The notes beneath the pieces are model-generated. The model was not told the DNA's origin. It saw nothing but the letters and a program-made list of their open reading frames with translations, and did not search any database. A DNA stretch of 64,000 nucleotides from Mycetocola zhujimingii. GTDB taxonomy: Bacteria > Actinomycetota > Actinomycetes > Actinomycetales > Microbacteriaceae. Both the position numbers and the translations under genes were made by a program. Numbering within the stretch: the stretch's first letter is position 1; each line of letters begins with the position of its first letter. The stretch covers positions 2,480,001 to 2,544,000 of the forward strand of contig NZ_CP026949.1 in the NCBI RefSeq assembly GCF_003065425.1, in the 5' to 3' direction. Of the stretch, positions 6,961 through 16,653 are shown piece after piece.

Positions 6961-8460
6961 TTGTCAGAAACTGTCCCAGACACCACTTTCGCTGAACTCG
7001 GCGTTCCCGCGCCCCTCGTCTCGGCCCTCGCCGCAGACGGCAAGACCCTCGCCTTCCCGATCCAGGTCGACACCCTCCCCGACACCCTCGGGGGACGCGA
7101 CGTTCTCGGCCGCGGAAAGACCGGCTCGGGCAAGACGCTCGCGTTCAGCATCCCGATGGTCGCACGCCTCGGCGGCAAGCTCGCCGGTGGAAAGCGCCGC
7201 CCGGGCCGTCCGCTCGGCCTCGTGCTCGCACCGACCCGTGAGCTCGCCACCCAGATCTCGGCTGTACTCACCCCGCTCGCTGCGGCATACGGCCTCAACA
7301 CCACCACCATCTTCGGCGGGGTCAACCAGACCCGCCAGGTCACCGCGCTCAAGGCCGGCGTCGACATCGTCGTTGCCTGCCCCGGTCGCCTCGAAGACCT
7401 CATGAAGCAGGGCTTCGTCAACCTCGACGCCGTCGAGATCACCGTGCTCGACGAGGCCGACCACATGGCCGACCTCGGCTTCCTGCCGGTCGTCACACGC
7501 ATCCTCGACAAGACGCCGTCCAACGGACAGCGCCTGCTCTTCTCGGCAACGCTCGACAACGGAGTGGACAAGCTCGTCCGCCGCTTCCTGCACAACGAGG
7601 TCCTGCACAGTGTCGACGAGGCCACCAGCCACGTCTCAGCGATGACCCACCACGTTTTCGAGGTTCACGGCCCCGACGCCAAGAAGGACCTCATCGAGAC
7701 CCTCGCATCTGGCACCGGTCGCCGCATCCTCTTCATGCGCACCAAGCACCACGCGAAGAAGCTCGCCAAGCAGCTCACCGACTCCGGTATCCCCTCCGTC
7801 GACCTGCACGGTAACCTCTCGCAGCCGCAGCGCGACCGCAACCTCGCCGCGTTCAGCGACGGAACCGCCCGTGTTCTCGTGGCAACGGATGTCGCGGCTC
7901 GCGGCGTGCACGTTGATGACGTCGAACTCGTCATCCACGTCGACCCGCCCATGGAGCACAAGGCATACCTGCACCGTTCGGGCCGTACCGCCCGTGCCGG
8001 CAGCGCCGGTGACGTTGTCACCATCTGCCTCCCGACCCAGAAGAAGGACCTCGCCGTTCTTCTCCGCAAGGCCGAGATCAAGGTGACCCCGGTCGCCGTC
8101 ACGTCGAAGAGCCCCGAGGTCACCGCCCTCGTCGGTGAGGTCGCCGCGTACGTCAAGCCGCTCCCCCGCGTCGTTCAGGCACAGGGTGGTGGACGCTCAC
8201 AGGGCGCCAACGCCCAGCGCAAGCGCGCTGGCCAGGGTGGACAGGGCGCTGGACGGTCTCGTTCAGGCGCCGGTTCACGCGACTACTCCACGTCATCCGC
8301 AGGCACAACGGGTCGCCGCCACGAGGGTGCAGCATCGGGCCGTCCGGCTCAGGCTCGCCCGGCACAGGCTCGCCCCGAGCGTTCCGCGCGTCCGGCATCC
8401 TCCGGTGGCGCATCCGCCGGTGGACAGCGCACCAACCGCAGGGTTTCCAGCGGCAGCTAA
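6961..8460 (+). CDS. DEAD/DEAH-box ATP-dependent RNA helicase
   Basis: 499 residues from a TTG start chosen because GAAAGG lies seven bases upstream and the protein then opens like its family (SETVPDTTFAELG). Motifs in order: Q motif glutamine near 35 (FPIQVDTLP), Walker A GKTGSGKT near 52-59, DEAD (VLDEADHMADLG), SAT (FSATLD), then helicase C motifs ARGVHVDDV and HRSGRTARAG. The tail from about residue 415 is a basic G/R/Q/A/S-rich extension that probably binds RNA. Likely role: remodelling rRNA or mRNA structure, possibly in cold adaptation. A strong terminator follows. Confidence 0.93.
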   Translation: MSETVPDTTFAELGVPAPLVSALAADGKTLAFPIQVDTLPDTLGGRDVLGRGKTGSGKTLAFSIPMVARLGGKLAGGKRRPGRPLGLVLAPTRELATQISAVLTPLAAAYGLNTTTIFGGVNQTRQVTALKAGVDIVVACPGRLEDLMKQGFVNLDAVEITVLDEADHMADLGFLPVVTRILDKTPSNGQRLLFSATLDNGVDKLVRRFLHNEVLHSVDEATSHVSAMTHHVFEVHGPDAKKDLIETLASGTGRRILFMRTKHHAKKLAKQLTDSGIPSVDLHGNLSQPQRDRNLAAFSDGTARVLVATDVAARGVHVDDVELVIHVDPPMEHKAYLHRSGRTARAGSAGDVVTICLPTQKKDLAVLLRKAEIKVTPVAVTSKSPEVTALVGEVAAYVKPLPRVVQAQGGGRSQGANAQRKRAGQGGQGAGRSRSGAGSRDYSTSSAGTTGRRHEGAASGRPAQARPAQARPERSARPASSGGASAGGQRTNRRVSSGS

Positions 8461-8478
8461 CAGCCTTCTGAGCTGAAC

Positions 8479-8530
8479 ACCGGCCGGTCCGCGTTCCAGG
8501 ATTCTGGAATGCAGACCGGCCGGTTTTTTT
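8479..8530 (+). terminator. Rho-independent terminator of the DEAD-box helicase gene
   Basis: ACCGGCCGGTC (8479-8489) pairs with GACCGGCCGGT (8514-8524), followed by a run of seven T. A smaller TTCCAG/CTGGAA hairpin sits inside the loop. Confidence 0.9.
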
Positions 8531-8636
8531 GTTGCCCCGGCATCCGCCCTCGCCCGCTTCTCGCCCTGTCTGCACCCGCATGAACCGGTGACGCGTGGAT
8601 GCCGTCACCCGATTTCACGGCAGCGGGACCAGGGGG

Positions 8637-8642
8637 TATCGT
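8637..8642 (+). promoter_or_regulatory. -10 element TATCGT of a leaderless promoter
   Basis: TATCGT followed by six bases and ATG at 8649. It decides the start of the following GNAT gene against an in-frame ATG at 8595. Confidence 0.55.
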
Positions 8643-8648
8643 CACGGT

Positions 8649-9164
8649 ATGAGCAGCGAAGCCACCGTCACCCCGATCCGCGACGTTATTGTCCGCCCCG
8701 TCCGCGATGTCGACGCGGAGTCACTCGGTCGAGTCCACGCACAGTGCTGGCACGAGCAGTACGACGAGATCATCTCGAAAGCAGCGCTCGAGCACCTCTC
8801 CCCCCGCCGCATGGCCGAACTCTGGACCCACTGGATGAATCAGGGGCCCGAGTACCTTCAGTTCGCCGCGGTGCTGGACGGAGACATCATCGGGTTCTCG
8901 GGTTCAGGCCCAGCCCGCGACGCCGATGCACCTCGCCCCCGGGAGCTGTACTTCATCAACATGCTCGCCGAGTTCCGAAGCACGGGCACCGGCCAGAAGC
9001 TCTTCGACGCCGCGATCGGCGACGCTCCCGCATATCTCTGGGTATCGACGGCGAACACCCACGCCCGCCACTTCTACGAGAAGAACGGGTTCATCGCGGA
9101 TGGCGCCGAGCACACTGAGCCGTTCCTCGGCGAGGAGATCCACGAAGTTCGCTACGTCCGGTAG
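8649..9164 (+). CDS. GNAT family N-acetyltransferase
   Basis: 171 residues. The acetyl-CoA-binding strand-loop-helix appears as YFINMLAEFRSTGTGQKLFDAAI, and the C-terminal ANTHARHFYEKNGF is the classic GNAT signature. It starts IRDVIVRPVRDVDAESLGRVHAQCWHEQY, typical of RimI/YjgM-like enzymes. The substrate cannot be predicted. The start at 8649 is preferred over 8595 because of the TATCGT-N6-ATG leaderless promoter. Confidence 0.9.
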   Translation: MSSEATVTPIRDVIVRPVRDVDAESLGRVHAQCWHEQYDEIISKAALEHLSPRRMAELWTHWMNQGPEYLQFAAVLDGDIIGFSGSGPARDADAPRPRELYFINMLAEFRSTGTGQKLFDAAIGDAPAYLWVSTANTHARHFYEKNGFIADGAEHTEPFLGEEIHEVRYVR

Positions 9165-9171
9165 CGCTTCG

Positions 9172-9256
9172 CCCTCCGCCACAAACGGCTGAACGGGCCT
9201 TGCTCGGCCACAAACGGCTGCGTTTCCTCGCGAAACCCAGCCGTTTCTGTCGGCGA
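9172..9256. repeat. intergenic repeat with direct and inverted copies of GCCACAAACGGCTG
   Basis: GCCACAAACGGCTG occurs at about 9178 and again at about 9208, and CAGCCGTTTCTG follows in inverse orientation near 9238. On the minus strand the core TTGTGGCCGAGCAA (9200-9213) is identical to a core at 17438-17451, so this is a dispersed family. It lies between two convergent gene ends. Confidence 0.65.
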
Positions 9257-9259
9257 GCG

Positions 9260-9829
9260 CTACCTCAGCTGCCCCACCGATGCGAGCGCGACCCGAAGCA
9301 GGGTGCCGCGTCCGCCCTCCATCTCGTCGCTGACGGCATCCGACTGCGCTTCTTCCGGGGTCATCCAGGTGATCTCGAGTGCGTCCTGGCGCGGGTCGCA
9401 GGTCCCGGTGACGGGAACGACGTAGGCCAGGGCAACGGCGTGCTGCCTGTCATCGGTGTATGCGGAGATACCGGGCATCGGGAAGTACTCGGCGACGTGG
9501 AACGGAGTCGGCGACGCCGGAAGCAGCGGGAACGCCATGGGTCCGAGGTCTTTCTCGAGGTGGCGGAACAGCGCGTCGCGCAGCGTCTCTCCATAGAGCA
9601 CGCGCCCGGAGACGAGCGTGCGGGTCATCTGCCCCGTCGACGTCGCGCGGAGCAGCACTCCCACCTCGGTGACGATGCCGAGGCCGTCGACGCGAACCGG
9701 CACCGCCTCCACGTACAGCAGCGGCAGCCGCTGGCGAACCTCAGCAAGCTCAACGTCGCTGAGCCAGCCCGGGGTCGGGTTCGATGACGGTTCCTGGGGC
9801 TGGTCGGGGTCGGGAGTGCGAACGCTCAT
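9260..9829 (-). CDS. Nudix-fold protein with degenerate Nudix box (DUF4916-like)
   Basis: 189 residues. The Nudix box region is GRVLYGETLRDALFRHLEKDLG: the glycine, first glutamate and arginine are in register, but the RE-x2-EE core that binds catalytic metal reads RHLEKD. The protein is therefore probably not a normal Nudix hydrolase. DUF4916 proteins look like this. About 30 Pro-rich residues precede the fold. TAAGAA lies six bases before the ATG, a near match to the leaderless rule. It is divergent from the esterase gene. Confidence 0.75.
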   Translation of the reverse strand: MSVRTPDPDQPQEPSSNPTPGWLSDVELAEVRQRLPLLYVEAVPVRVDGLGIVTEVGVLLRATSTGQMTRTLVSGRVLYGETLRDALFRHLEKDLGPMAFPLLPASPTPFHVAEYFPMPGISAYTDDRQHAVALAYVVPVTGTCDPRQDALEITWMTPEEAQSDAVSDEMEGGRGTLLRVALASVGQLR

Positions 9830-9896
9830 GATCCATTCTTACCAGCGTTCACCTCTGTAGGCTTGACCGAAGTCCCGAATGAGAGAGAACCGCCGG

Positions 9897-10538
9897 ATGA
9901 CAAAGCCCATGATTGACCACGACGCCGTCCTTTGGTCGGCAACCGGGGAGGATCAGGACGACAGGTCCCTCTTGATCGTGATGCACGGCTACGGATCGAA
10001 CGAAGCCGACCTCTTCGGCCTGGCACCGTTCCTGCCGCTCGAACCGGTGATCGCGTCCCTTCGCGCGCCGCTCATCGCCCCCTGGCCCATCGACGGCTTC
10101 TCCTGGTACCCGATCGACTCGCCGGGACAGCCTGACGAGTCAGGGGTCGACCTGGCCGCCGAGGCCGTGCTCGAATGGCTGGACTCGCTGCCGAACCAGC
10201 CATCGACGATCGGCCTGCTCGGCTTCTCCCAGGGCGGAGCGATGGCGATGCAACTGCTCAGGCACGCTCCCGAGCGTTTCGCCTACGCCGTCAATCTCTC
10301 CGGCTATGTGCCCCCTGGCGTGGTTCCCGGTGACGCGGTGCTCGCCGAGCGCCGTCCCCCGGTGTTCTGGGGCCGCGGCACTCACGACCAGGTCATTCCG
10401 CTCTCGGCGGTCACCCGGACCGTGGACTGGCTGCCCGAACACTCCAAGCTCGCCGGGCGCATCTACGAGGGACTCGACCACTCGATCTCACAGCAGGAAC
10501 TCGCCGACATCCGCGCGTTCATCGAACGCCAGTTGTAA
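9897..10538 (+). CDS. phospholipase/carboxylesterase family alpha/beta hydrolase
   Basis: 213 residues from the ATG at 9897; an ATG at 9879 adds six residues and cannot be excluded. The oxyanion segment is IVMHGYGSNEADL, the nucleophile elbow is GFSQGG (serine), the acid is in GTHDQVIPL and the histidine in EGLDHSIS, giving a complete triad. The length fits the YpfH/Est group of small cytoplasmic esterases. The physiological ester is unknown. It is divergent from the Nudix-like gene across a 67-base gap. Confidence 0.9.
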   Translation: MTKPMIDHDAVLWSATGEDQDDRSLLIVMHGYGSNEADLFGLAPFLPLEPVIASLRAPLIAPWPIDGFSWYPIDSPGQPDESGVDLAAEAVLEWLDSLPNQPSTIGLLGFSQGGAMAMQLLRHAPERFAYAVNLSGYVPPGVVPGDAVLAERRPPVFWGRGTHDQVIPLSAVTRTVDWLPEHSKLAGRIYEGLDHSISQQELADIRAFIERQL

Positions 10539-10588
10539 ATCCCCCGGGCATTTAACCCGGAGGGACGGATGCTGTCAGTGGCGTCAGG

Positions 10589-10594
10589 CAGGAT
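10589..10594 (+). promoter_or_regulatory. -10 element CAGGAT of a leaderless promoter for lhr
   Basis: CAGGAT followed by six bases and GTG at 10601, fitting the spacing rule. Confidence 0.45.
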
Positions 10595-10600
10595 GGAAAC

Positions 10601-13600
10601 GTGCGAGATGTCCTCGACAGGTTTTCCCCCGCCACCCGTGAGTGGTTCAGCGGGGCGTTTGCCGAGCCCACCGGCGCCCAGATCGGTGCATGGGATGCCA
10701 TCTCGCGCGGTTCCCACGCCCTCGTCGTTGCCCCGACAGGGTCGGGTAAGACGCTGTCGGCGTTTCTCTGGTCACTCGACCGGCTGATGGCAACGCCGCG
10801 GACCGACGACACAGGCACCCGCGTCCTGTACATCTCTCCGCTCAAGGCGCTCGGTGTCGACGTCGAGCGCAACCTCCGCGCACCGCTCACCGGCATTACC
10901 CAGACCGCGCTGCGCCTCGGCGCAGAGCCACCCCACATCTCGGTCGGTGTCCGCTCCGGCGACACGCCTGCCGCCGACCGCCGGTCACTCGCGAAGAACC
11001 CGCCAGACATCCTCATCACGACGCCTGAGTCGCTCTTCCTCATGCTCACCTCGGCCGCGAGAGACACCCTCCGTTCAGTCGAAACCGTGATCATCGACGA
11101 GGTCCACGCCGTTGCCGCGACCAAGCGCGGCGCGCATCTCGCGCTCTCCCTCGAACGCCTCGACGCACTCCTCGAGAAGCCGGCACAGCGCATCGGCCTG
11201 TCGGCGACGGTTCGTCCGCGCGAAGAAGTGGCACGCTTCCTCGGCGGCTCCTCGCCGGTCGAGATCGTCGCGCCGCCGGCGTCCAAACGGTTCGACCTCA
11301 GCGTCATCGTCCCCGTCGACGACATGACCGACCTCGCATCGGGCGCCCCGTTTCTTCCCGAGGGCTCAACATCCGGCGCAGTCGACGGCGAACGCACCGG
11401 CTCGATCTGGCCGCACGTCGAAGAAGCCATTGTCGACCGCATCCTCGACCACCGATCCACCATCGTCTTCGCGAACTCCCGCCGACTGGCCGAACGGCTC
11501 ACCGCACGCTTCAACGAGATCTACGAAGAGCGGCTCAATCCAGAGTCCCGCGTCGAAGAAGCCCAGCCGGTCGGCACGGCCGTCGGCTCGCCTGCGCGCC
11601 CACCCGCAACGCTGATGGGCGGAAGCGGCCAGACCGAGGGCTCCGCGCCCGATGCACCACAGCTCGCCAGGGCACACCACGGGTCCGTGTCCAAAGAACA
11701 ACGCGCGTTCATCGAGGATGACCTCAAGTCGGGCCGACTCCGCTGCGTCGTTGCCACCTCGAGCCTCGAACTCGGCATCGACATGGGTGAGGTTGACCTG
11801 GTCGTTCAGGTCGAGTCGCCGCCCTCGGTCGCGAGCGGCCTTCAGCGCGTCGGCCGCGCGGGGCACCAGGTCGGTGAGATCTCGCGTGGCGTGCTGTTCC
11901 CGAAGCACCGATCCGACCTCGTCAACTCGGCAGTGGCATCCGAACGGATGGTGGCGGGGCGCATCGAGTCGCTCGCCGTCCCGACGAACCCGCTCGACAT
12001 TCTCGCCCAGCAGACCGTCGCGGCCACGGCACTCGAGCCCATCGGCGTCGAGGAGTGGTTCGAGCAGGTGAAGCGCAGCGCCCCGTTCTCCAGACTGCCC
12101 AGGTCCGCCTACGAAGCGACCCTCGACCTGCTGGCCGGCCGCTACCCCAGCGACGAGTTCGCCGAGCTGCGTCCACGCATCGTCTGGGATCGTGACGCCG
12201 GCACCCTCACCGGTCGCCCCCGCGCGCAGCGGCTGGCGGTGACGAGCGGAGGCACGATCCCCGACCGCGGCCTCTTCGCCGTATACATGGTGTCGAGCGA
12301 CTCGACGCCGGGGTCCCGCGTCGGCGAGCTCGACGAGGAGATGGTCTACGAGTCTCGCGTCGGCGACGTCTTTGCGCTCGGCGCCACCAGCTGGAAGATC
12401 CAGGAGATCACCCACGACCGTGTGCTCGTCACGCCGGCGTTCGGCCAGCCGGGCAGGCTCCCGTTCTGGAAGGGTGACAGTCTCGGCAGGCCAGCCGAAC
12501 TCGGTGAAGCGGTCGGCGCGTTCCGCCGTGAGATCGACGGGGCGAGCGAAACGGATGCCGCGGCGCGGCTGAGCGGCGCCGGTCTCGATTCACGCGCTGC
12601 AACGAACCTTGTGGCGTATCTCACCGAGCAGCGAACGGCCACCGGGCACATCCCGTCGGACAAGACGCTCGTCGTCGAACGCACGCGAGACGAACTCGGT
12701 GACTGGCGGGTCATCCTTCATTCCCCATACGGCATGCAAGTTCACGCGCCGTGGGCTCTCGCGGTGAGCGCGAGGGTGCAGGAGCGCTTCGGCCTCGACG
12801 GCGCGTCGGTCGCGAGCGATGACGGCATCATTGTGCGGATTCCCGACACCGAGGCAGAACCTCCCGGTGCCGAGCTGTTCGTCTTCGACGCCGACGAGCT
12901 CGAGGCGCTCGTCACCGAGCAGGTCGGCGGCTCCGCGCTGTTCGCGTCCCGGTTCCGCGAGTGCGCGGCCCGTGCACTGTTGCTGCCCAACTACTCGCCC
13001 GGAAAACGCGCTCCGTTGTGGCAACAGCGCCAGCGATCGGCGCAACTGCTCGATGTTGCCCGCAAGTACCCGAGCTTCCCGATCATCCTCGAAACCGTGA
13101 GGGAGTGCCTTCAAGACGCGTACGATCTTCCCGCGCTCCTCGACATCACGAAGAAGCTCGCCGGCCGCGCCATCCGTATCGTGGAAACCACCACCGATCT
13201 GCCGTCACCCTTCGCAAAGTCGCTGCTCTTCGGGTATGTCGGTGCCTTCATGTACGAGGGCGACAGCCCGATCGCCGAGCGCAAGGCTGCGGCGCTGACG
13301 ATTGACAGTGCCTTGCTGGCCGAGCTGCTCGGGCAGGTGGAGCTCCGCGAGCTGCTCGACCCTGGCGTCATCGCGCGCACCGAAGCGGAGCTTCAGCGGC
13401 TGGCCGAGTCGCGCCGGGCTCGTGGCCTCGAGGGGGTTGCCGACCTGCTGCGGATGCTCGGTCCACTCACCGTCGAGGAAGTCGCGGAGCGGCTGGAACC
13501 GGTCGGCACCCCAGACGTTTCGGGTACGCGAGACGCTGTCGGCGCCGGAGACGTCGCCGTCGACGGAGACCCGGCTGACGCAGCAGAGGGATCCCGCGCT

Positions 13601-15382
13601 ACTGACGGCGCGCCGGCATCCGCACCCGCTGACACACACGGCACTGCGGCGCCCATCGACGCGGAACGTCTCGACGCTGCTGCCGCACACCTCGAAACGC
13701 TCACCGCCACGAAGCGGGCCATTGCGGTCTCGTTCGCCGGCACGAGCTGGTTCGCAGCGATCGAGGATTCGGCACGGTTGCGCGACGCGCTCGGTGTCCC
13801 GCTGCCGATCGGCGTTCCGCTCGCGTTCATCGAGCCGGTCGCCGATCCCGTCGGCGATCTCGTCGCCCGTTTCGCACGCACCCACGGTCCGTTCACCACC
13901 CAGCAGGTGGCCGACAGGTTCGGGCTCGGCAGCGCCGTCGCGGCGCACACCCTCACCCGGCTCGCCGACGCCCGACGGGTCGTCCGCGGCGAGTTCCTCG
14001 CCACGGGCAGAGAAGCCATCGGCGATAACACTGAGTGGTGCGACAGCGAGGTCCTCCGTCGACTCCGTGTCCGTTCGCTCGCGGCGCTCAGGCACGAGGT
14101 CGAGCCTGTCGAGCAGGCTGCTTTCGCCCGGTTCCTTCCGGTCTGGCAGCAGGTCGGAAGCCGACTCCGCGGCGTCGACGGTGTTGCCGCGGTCATCGAC
14201 CAGCTCGCCGGTGTCTCCCTTCCGGCATCCGCGTGGGAATCCCTCGTGCTGCCGCAACGGGTGACCGACTATTCACCGGCGATGCTCGACGAGCTGACGG
14301 CGACGGGCGAAGTCGTCTGGGCCGGCGCGGGCTCGCTCCCCGGAAACGACGGCTGGGTCACGCTGCATCTCGCGGAGACTGCACCTCTTACCCTGCCGAT
14401 CCCGGCTGACGCCGACACCGACGAACTGCAGCGCGAGGTGCTCCTCGCCCTGGGTGGCGGCGGGGCGTACTTCTTCCCCCAGCTGGCGGAGGCGACCGGT
14501 GCCCGCGACGATGCGTCGCTCGTCACCGCGCTGTGGGAACTGGTCTGGGCTGGGCTGATCACCAACGACACCTTCGCGCCGCTTCGCACACTCACTGGCC
14601 ACGGAAAAGGCGCACACCGAACCACCCGCGCCCAGCCCAGGTCGCGCATGTACCGCGGGCGGCCGATCCGGCCCGCCACGATGGCCACGAGGGTCGGCGC
14701 CCCGATCCTCGGCGGTCGCTGGTCGATCCTGCCGCTCGCCGAACAGGACTCCACGGTGCGCGCCGCGGCCACCGCTGAGATCCTGCTCGAACGCTACGGC
14801 GTCGTCACCCGGGGTTCCGTCATGGCCGAGGGCGTGCCAGGCGGTTTCGCCCTGACCTACCGCGTGCTGAGCGGGTTCGAAGACTCCGGCCGCGCCCGCC
14901 GGGGGTACTTCATCGACGGACTCGGAGCCGCACAGTTCTCCCTGGCGGGCACGGTCGACCGCCTCCGAACCTTCACCCGCCCCGACGACGACGAGAAGCG
15001 CGCACCGGCGGAGACTGTCACCCTCGCCGCGAGTGATCCTGCCAACCCGTACGGTGCAGCACTTCCGTGGCCGGCCCTCGAGACGAGCGGAACCAAGCAC
15101 AGGCCGGGCAGAAAAGCGGGTGGCCTGGTCACGCTCGTCGACGGTGAGCTCGTCCTGTACTTCGAGCGTGGTGGCAAGACGCTTCTCGCGTTCTCCGACG
15201 ACCAGGACACACTCACCGTGGCGGCGACATCCGTCGGAATGCTCGTCAAACGCGGCGCGATCGACAAGCTCTCCATCGAGAAGGTCAACGGCGAATTTCT
15301 CCTCGGCACGCCCGTCGCCGCGGCGCTGCGCGAGGCTGGCTTCAGCGAGACGCCACGGGGGCTTCGGATGCGACATGCCTGA
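10601..15382 (+). CDS. lhr: Lhr-type large ATP-dependent helicase
   Basis: 1593 residues, the usual size of actinobacterial long Lhr. Walker A APTGSGKT at about 44-51, DEVH (IIDEVHAV) near 165, then helicase C motifs (HHGSVSKEQR, ATSSLELGID, QRVGRAGHQ), a winged-helix and the Lhr core to about residue 900. The C-terminal half is the Lhr-CTD. It is an ATP-driven 3'-5' DNA/RNA translocase linked to DNA repair in mycobacteria. Its stop overlaps the nei start by eight bases, and the two genes are also neighbours in Mycobacterium. A 60-residue acidic low-complexity insert near 970-1030 lies inside the CTD. Confidence 0.95.
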   Translation: MRDVLDRFSPATREWFSGAFAEPTGAQIGAWDAISRGSHALVVAPTGSGKTLSAFLWSLDRLMATPRTDDTGTRVLYISPLKALGVDVERNLRAPLTGITQTALRLGAEPPHISVGVRSGDTPAADRRSLAKNPPDILITTPESLFLMLTSAARDTLRSVETVIIDEVHAVAATKRGAHLALSLERLDALLEKPAQRIGLSATVRPREEVARFLGGSSPVEIVAPPASKRFDLSVIVPVDDMTDLASGAPFLPEGSTSGAVDGERTGSIWPHVEEAIVDRILDHRSTIVFANSRRLAERLTARFNEIYEERLNPESRVEEAQPVGTAVGSPARPPATLMGGSGQTEGSAPDAPQLARAHHGSVSKEQRAFIEDDLKSGRLRCVVATSSLELGIDMGEVDLVVQVESPPSVASGLQRVGRAGHQVGEISRGVLFPKHRSDLVNSAVASERMVAGRIESLAVPTNPLDILAQQTVAATALEPIGVEEWFEQVKRSAPFSRLPRSAYEATLDLLAGRYPSDEFAELRPRIVWDRDAGTLTGRPRAQRLAVTSGGTIPDRGLFAVYMVSSDSTPGSRVGELDEEMVYESRVGDVFALGATSWKIQEITHDRVLVTPAFGQPGRLPFWKGDSLGRPAELGEAVGAFRREIDGASETDAAARLSGAGLDSRAATNLVAYLTEQRTATGHIPSDKTLVVERTRDELGDWRVILHSPYGMQVHAPWALAVSARVQERFGLDGASVASDDGIIVRIPDTEAEPPGAELFVFDADELEALVTEQVGGSALFASRFRECAARALLLPNYSPGKRAPLWQQRQRSAQLLDVARKYPSFPIILETVRECLQDAYDLPALLDITKKLAGRAIRIVETTTDLPSPFAKSLLFGYVGAFMYEGDSPIAERKAAALTIDSALLAELLGQVELRELLDPGVIARTEAELQRLAESRRARGLEGVADLLRMLGPLTVEEVAERLEPVGTPDVSGTRDAVGAGDVAVDGDPADAAEGSRATDGAPASAPADTHGTAAPIDAERLDAAAAHLETLTATKRAIAVSFAGTSWFAAIEDSARLRDALGVPLPIGVPLAFIEPVADPVGDLVARFARTHGPFTTQQVADRFGLGSAVAAHTLTRLADARRVVRGEFLATGREAIGDNTEWCDSEVLRRLRVRSLAALRHEVEPVEQAAFARFLPVWQQVGSRLRGVDGVAAVIDQLAGVSLPASAWESLVLPQRVTDYSPAMLDELTATGEVVWAGAGSLPGNDGWVTLHLAETAPLTLPIPADADTDELQREVLLALGGGGAYFFPQLAEATGARDDASLVTALWELVWAGLITNDTFAPLRTLTGHGKGAHRTTRAQPRSRMYRGRPIRPATMATRVGAPILGGRWSILPLAEQDSTVRAAATAEILLERYGVVTRGSVMAEGVPGGFALTYRVLSGFEDSGRARRGYFIDGLGAAQFSLAGTVDRLRTFTRPDDDEKRAPAETVTLAASDPANPYGAALPWPALETSGTKHRPGRKAGGLVTLVDGELVLYFERGGKTLLAFSDDQDTLTVAATSVGMLVKRGAIDKLSIEKVNGEFLLGTPVAAALREAGFSETPRGLRMRHA

Positions 15383-16151
15383 GGGTGACACCGTCTACCG
15401 CGAAGCCTTCCATCTCAACCAGGCTTTGCAGGGCGCGACCGTGACCGGGTGGGACATCCGGGTGCCTGCGTTCGCAACCTCCGACCTCACCGGCGAACGC
15501 ATCGATGGCGTCGCCAGCCGCGGCAAACACCTGCTCCACCGCGTGGGCGACTTCACCCTGCACAGCCACCTCAAGATGGAGGGATCGTGGCACCTGTACC
15601 GGCCGGGCTCCCCGTGGAAGCGCCCGGCGTTCCAGGCGCGCGCTGTTGTCACGACCGCTGACTGGGTGAGCGTTGGCTTCGACCTGGGCGTCGTTGAATT
15701 GATCCCCCGGACAGAGGAAGAAACGGTGGTTGGTTACCTCGGCCCCGATCTCCTCGGCGCCGACTGGAACTCCGATGAGGCAATCGCCAGGCTCACGGCT
15801 GCCCCAGAGGTGCCTACGGCCGTCGCGCTCCTCGACCAGCGGAACCTCGCCGGCCTCGGAAACGTCTTCGCGAATGAACTGTGCTTCCTCCGTGGAGTTC
15901 TGCCCAGCCGCCCCATTGGCGAGACGGATGTTCCGGCGCTGGTCGCACTCTCGTCCCGGCTCATTCTCGCAAACCGGGATCGCGTCGAACGAACCACGAC
16001 GGGAGACGCCCGTCCCGGCCGAAAGGTCTGGGTCTACGGCCGAGCCGGCAAACCCTGCTTGCGATGCGGTACCCGCATCCGGGCGGGCAAGCTCGGCCAG
16101 GACGAACTGAGTCTGCGCGACACCTACTGGTGCCCCCGCTGCCAGTCCTGA
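15375..16151 (+). CDS. nei: Fpg/Nei family DNA glycosylase (endonuclease VIII-like)
   Basis: 258 residues. It starts MPEGDTVYRE; after methionine removal Pro2 is the Schiff-base nucleophile and Glu3 the acid, and the D-T-V form points to the Nei rather than Fpg branch. SHLKMEGSW carries the minor-groove lysine, LLDQRNLAGLGNVFANE is the H2TH element, and the C-terminus is a CLRCG...CPRC zinc finger. It excises oxidised bases and nicks the strand. The ATG overlaps the lhr stop (ATGCCTGA), implying coupled translation with lhr. Confidence 0.93.
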   Translation: MPEGDTVYREAFHLNQALQGATVTGWDIRVPAFATSDLTGERIDGVASRGKHLLHRVGDFTLHSHLKMEGSWHLYRPGSPWKRPAFQARAVVTTADWVSVGFDLGVVELIPRTEEETVVGYLGPDLLGADWNSDEAIARLTAAPEVPTAVALLDQRNLAGLGNVFANELCFLRGVLPSRPIGETDVPALVALSSRLILANRDRVERTTTGDARPGRKVWVYGRAGKPCLRCGTRIRAGKLGQDELSLRDTYWCPRCQS

Positions 16152-16158
16152 GACGGCG

Positions 16159-16653
16159 TCAGACGCTGTCGACCTTCGCGAGGAATCCGGCGAGTCGGTT
16201 CAGCAGCCCCTCGATCTTCGCGGCGACCACCGCCGACGGATCCGGCTGGATCTCAGACACCGGCGGTTCGACCCGGACGTGCGCGGAGCAGTTCAGGCCA
16301 ACACAGAGGTAGGTGCCTATGGTGTTGCCGTTGCGGCCGGCATCGCCCGAGCGCGGAGCCACAAACAGGGCGACGCTGTCGGCCGGTTGCGGCGTTTGGC
16401 AGAGCGAGCACATCTGGAATCTGGCACGGGAGGCAACCGGGTCGGCGCGGCGCAGCACGATGCCAACCGGCTCATCACCACGCCAGGTCACGAGGTACGC
16501 CCGCTGCGGGGCCTTCGGGTCCTGCCAGCCCAGGTAGTCGCGGCGCTCCCAGTCGAGGTGTTCCAACCCGACAGGGACCATGATGCGAAACGCCTCACCC
16601 TTGGAGCAGTTCATGAAGGACGTGCGGATGTCGATCTCGCTCAGCTCACGCAT
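16159..16653 (-). CDS. FBP-domain (treble-clef zinc-finger) protein
   Basis: 164 residues with a CSLC...YLCVGLNC pair of metal-binding half-sites in the second half, matching the FBP_C treble-clef family related to fusidic-acid-resistance EF-G-binding proteins. The N-terminus (MRELSEIDIRTSFMNCSKGEAFRIMVP) also fits that family. In firmicutes such proteins bind EF-G; in actinobacteria a role in translation is plausible but unproven. GGAAGGGG before the ATG is a good ribosome-binding site. It ends eight bases from the convergent nei gene. Confidence 0.8.
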   Translation of the reverse strand: MRELSEIDIRTSFMNCSKGEAFRIMVPVGLEHLDWERRDYLGWQDPKAPQRAYLVTWRGDEPVGIVLRRADPVASRARFQMCSLCQTPQPADSVALFVAPRSGDAGRNGNTIGTYLCVGLNCSAHVRVEPPVSEIQPDPSAVVAAKIEGLLNRLAGFLAKVDSV

